Source: an uncultured Bacilli bacterium
GTDB taxonomy: Bacteria; Bacillota_I; Bacilli_A; RF39; UBA660
Assembly: GCA_944363655.1 (NCBI GenBank)
Contig: CALVUU010000134.1
Coordinates: forward strand, 1-6,913
Reading direction: 5' to 3'
Length of the DNA stretch: 6,913 bases
Shown here piece by piece: positions 6,339-6,913 of the stretch. Numbering within the stretch: position 1 is the stretch's first letter; each line of letters begins with the position of its first letter. Both the position numbers and the translations under genes were made by a program. A model generated the notes under the pieces. That model saw only the letters and a list, made by a program, of their open reading frames with translations. It made no database searches and was not told the origin of the DNA.

Positions 6339-6460
6339 GTAATGAAGGAGGGATGCTAATAAGTTATAAAAAAAGATTGTATTAATATACAAACTATACA
6401 CAATTAACATATAAACTCAAAACTCACACTTTATAGGAAGATGAATAATTCTTCCTTTTT
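6339..6460 (+). ncRNA. Candidate small RNA or tiny-peptide transcript downstream of the two-component system
   Basis: A transcript from the TATGAT box would run about 120 bases to the terminator at 6460. It begins with a very strong ribosome site, AAGGAGGG (6345-6352). Directly behind it is ATG 6353 opening a ten-codon frame (MLISYKKRLY, stop 6383-6385). The ATG touches the ribosome site, and ATA 6359 would be better spaced but is a rare start. An overlapping ATG 6342 gives only MKEGC. Next come a small hairpin TTGTAT/ATACAA (6377-6382 with 6387-6392), a linker without a single G (6393-6435) and the terminator hairpin. Two hairpins joined by an unpaired linker resembles the layout of CiaR-controlled csRNAs in streptococci. 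The segment may also simply be the 3' untranslated region of the kinase mRNA. Confidence 0.35.
6435..6460 (+). terminator. Rho-independent terminator of the two-component region
   Basis: AGGAAGA (6435-6441) pairs with TCTTCCT (6450-6456) over an eight-base loop, with T residues 6456-6460. The T-run lies on the rightward side only, so it ends transcription coming from the kinase or the small RNA, not from the leftward XRE gene. Confidence 0.75.
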
Positions 6461-6465
6461 ATATT

Positions 6466-6696
6466 TTAATTTAATATAGATTTAGGATAAGGTTTTCTAA
6501 TATCAGTTCTACCTATTAAATAATCTATTGAAGTATTATAAAAATTAGCAAGTATATTAATCTTTTCTAAAGTTATTATTTGTATACCCAATTCATACTT
6601 AGAATATTGTTGTTGAGTTGTATTTAATATTTTAGCTATATCTTTTTGAGTATAACCTTTATCTTCACGAATTTCTTTTATTCTACTATAATACAT
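6466..6696 (-). CDS. XRE-family (Cro/CI-like) helix-turn-helix repressor
   Basis: The 76-residue protein is almost entirely a single HTH_3 domain (about 5-62). It begins RIKEIREDKGYTQKDIAKIL, with T16-Q17 starting helix 2, TTQQQYSKYELG as recognition helix and turn, and ITLEKINILANFYNTSIDYLIGRTD as the closing helices. Such proteins are repressors of phages, integrative elements and toxin-antitoxin loci. ATG at 6696 is preferred: GGTGAT (6706 down to 6701) lies four bases upstream, and the alternative GTG start at 6705 is part of that site. The small size leaves no room for a sensor or multimerisation domain. It is divergent from a promoter flanked by matched operator half-sites, so self-regulation and control of the rightward transcript are very likely. 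Confidence 0.93.
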   Translation of the reverse strand: MYYSRIKEIREDKGYTQKDIAKILNTTQQQYSKYELGIQIITLEKINILANFYNTSIDYLIGRTDIRKPYPKSILN

Positions 6697-6708
6697 ATTT
6701 ATCACCTA

Positions 6709-6737
6709 ATTATATTTTCTGATACATCTAATTGTAT
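6709..6737 (-). promoter_or_regulatory. Possible leftward promoter of the XRE gene
   Basis: Reading leftward, TATAAT lies at 6714-6709. The matching -35 position (6737-6732, ATACAA) is poor and falls under the left operator. It would start transcription within the ribosome site, giving an almost leaderless mRNA. TACAAT sequences further upstream (6736-6731, 6745-6740) are alternatives. Confidence 0.4.
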
Positions 6738-6766
6738 GTATTGTAAATACATCTTATTAGATGTAT
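6722..6766. promoter_or_regulatory. Double operator of the XRE repressor (four ATACATCT half-sites)
   Basis: Two 20-bp dyads of identical design are present: ATACATCT-4-GTATGTAT (6722-6741, two mismatches) and ATACATCT-4-AGATGTAT (6747-6766, perfect), with centres 25 bp apart. The whole 45 bp is also symmetric about 6744, with 11-bp outer arms and 7-bp inner arms (ATGTATT/AATACAT). The right dyad occupies the spacer and the start of the -10 box of the rightward promoter; the left dyad covers the -35 position of the leftward one. Confidence 0.75.
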
Positions 6767-6769
6767 AAT
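6741..6769 (+). promoter_or_regulatory. Rightward promoter divergent from the XRE gene
   Basis: TTGTAA (6741-6746) and TATAAT (6764-6769) are separated by exactly 17 bp. Transcription should start near 6776. The right operator fills the space between the boxes, so repressor binding would block RNA polymerase directly. Confidence 0.8.
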
Positions 6770-6800
6770 AGAAATATAATTAAAATAGAGGTGACTAACT

Positions 6801-6904
6801 ATTAAAAGTCAAGTACTTTTTAATAGAAAGTTATAGAATGGAAAAGATTCCATGCCAAAAAGATTTCACACTTGTGAAATCTTGAAAAAATTGAGTAATC
6901 AATT
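6801..6904. repeat. Four successive stem-loops in the rightward leader
   Basis: The stems are ATTAAAAGT/ACTTTTTAAT with one bulge (6801-6824), ATGGAA/TTCCAT (6838-6853), AAGATTTCAC/GTGAAATCTT (6860-6883, perfect) and AATTGA/TCAATT (6889-6904). None has a T-run suited to rightward termination. Ahead of them lies GAGGTGA (6788-6794), a strong ribosome site without a usable start codon: GTG 6791 reaches a stop after four codons and the next in-frame candidate is ATT 6801. Confidence 0.55.
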
Positions 6905-6913
6905 ATTTCAATA
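6852..6913 (+). CDS. Possible 5' end of an unidentified gene
   Basis: ATG 6852 opens a frame that stays open to the window edge (MPKRFHTCEILKK and on, 20 codons seen). It would be the first gene of the transcript from the rightward promoter. Its ribosome site is weak (GGA at 6840-6842), and the perfect hairpin 6860-6883 overlaps codons 3-11, which could hinder translation. I cannot assign a family, and the frame may be chance. Confidence 0.25.
   Translation, partial: MPKRFHTCEILKKLSNQLFQ
6857..6883 (-). terminator. Possible leftward terminator
   Basis: The perfect 10-bp stem AAGATTTCAC/GTGAAATCTT has an A-run (6857-6861) on its left, which reads as TTTTT after the stem on the leftward strand. 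It could stop transcription arriving from the right before it enters the switch region. The T-run is short. Confidence 0.35.

Noticed and set aside
6321..6410. Minus-strand 29-codon hydrophobic frame (MLIVYSLYINTIFFYNLL...), a possible type I toxin
   Set aside because: There is no ribosome-binding site or promoter on that strand, and its composition is expected by chance in AT-rich DNA. The plus strand carries a coherent ribosome site and terminator.
6722..6766. Start of a CRISPR array (repeated ATACATCT units)
   Set aside because: The units are 8-bp half-sites in inverted orientation with 4-5 bp between them, not direct repeats with unique spacers. They fit an operator.

Overview
The window comes from a very AT-rich, low-GC Gram-positive bacterium, most likely an uncultured gut Firmicute on the Bacilli/Erysipelotrichia/Mollicutes-related side. 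This is inferred from the base composition, the strong GGTGAT/AGGAGG-type ribosome sites, a YtxH-family protein, a lipobox lipoprotein and a BspA-type leucine-rich-repeat remnant. All eleven stop codons I can assign are TAA or TAG, and every tryptophan is TGG. No species can be named from the sequence.

Region 1 (1-1350) looks like accessory DNA. It holds the 3' end of an unidentified gene, possibly an XRE-type regulator. A phage-type BRO-N antirepressor/DinD-like gene starts immediately after it and is visibly richer in G+C than the rest. A strong terminator follows, and then a decayed C-terminal piece of a BspA-like surface protein.

Region 2 (1355-3671) is a compact four-gene envelope operon. 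It has an extended -10 promoter, a lipoprotein, a highly charged and probably disordered protein with two conspicuous short motifs, a one-pass membrane protein resembling YtxG/DUF948, and a YtxH-like protein. The last three genes are overlapping or nearly so. The operon ends in a perfect 11-bp terminator hairpin that contains the last stop codon.

Region 3 (3751-6460) is a signalling module. An orphan 130-residue protein begins at a TTG codon behind a very short leader. Next comes an OmpR-family response regulator and an overlapping membrane sensor histidine kinase. Upstream of the regulator, and again just after the kinase, there are TTTCATA-type direct repeats with an 11-bp period, placed exactly 9 bp before a -10 box. 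The second copy would drive a transcript of about 120 nt with a strong Shine-Dalgarno site, a small hairpin, a G-free linker and a terminator. My best candidate for something undescribed is a small RNA or tiny peptide controlled by the adjacent two-component system. A perfect 13-bp-arm palindrome also lies inside the kinase gene.

Region 4 (6466-6913) resembles the control region of a phage or integrative element. It has a leftward 76-residue XRE repressor, a 45-bp symmetric double operator and a good rightward promoter. The rightward leader carries an orphan ribosome-binding site and four successive hairpins, and the start of a possible gene runs off the window.
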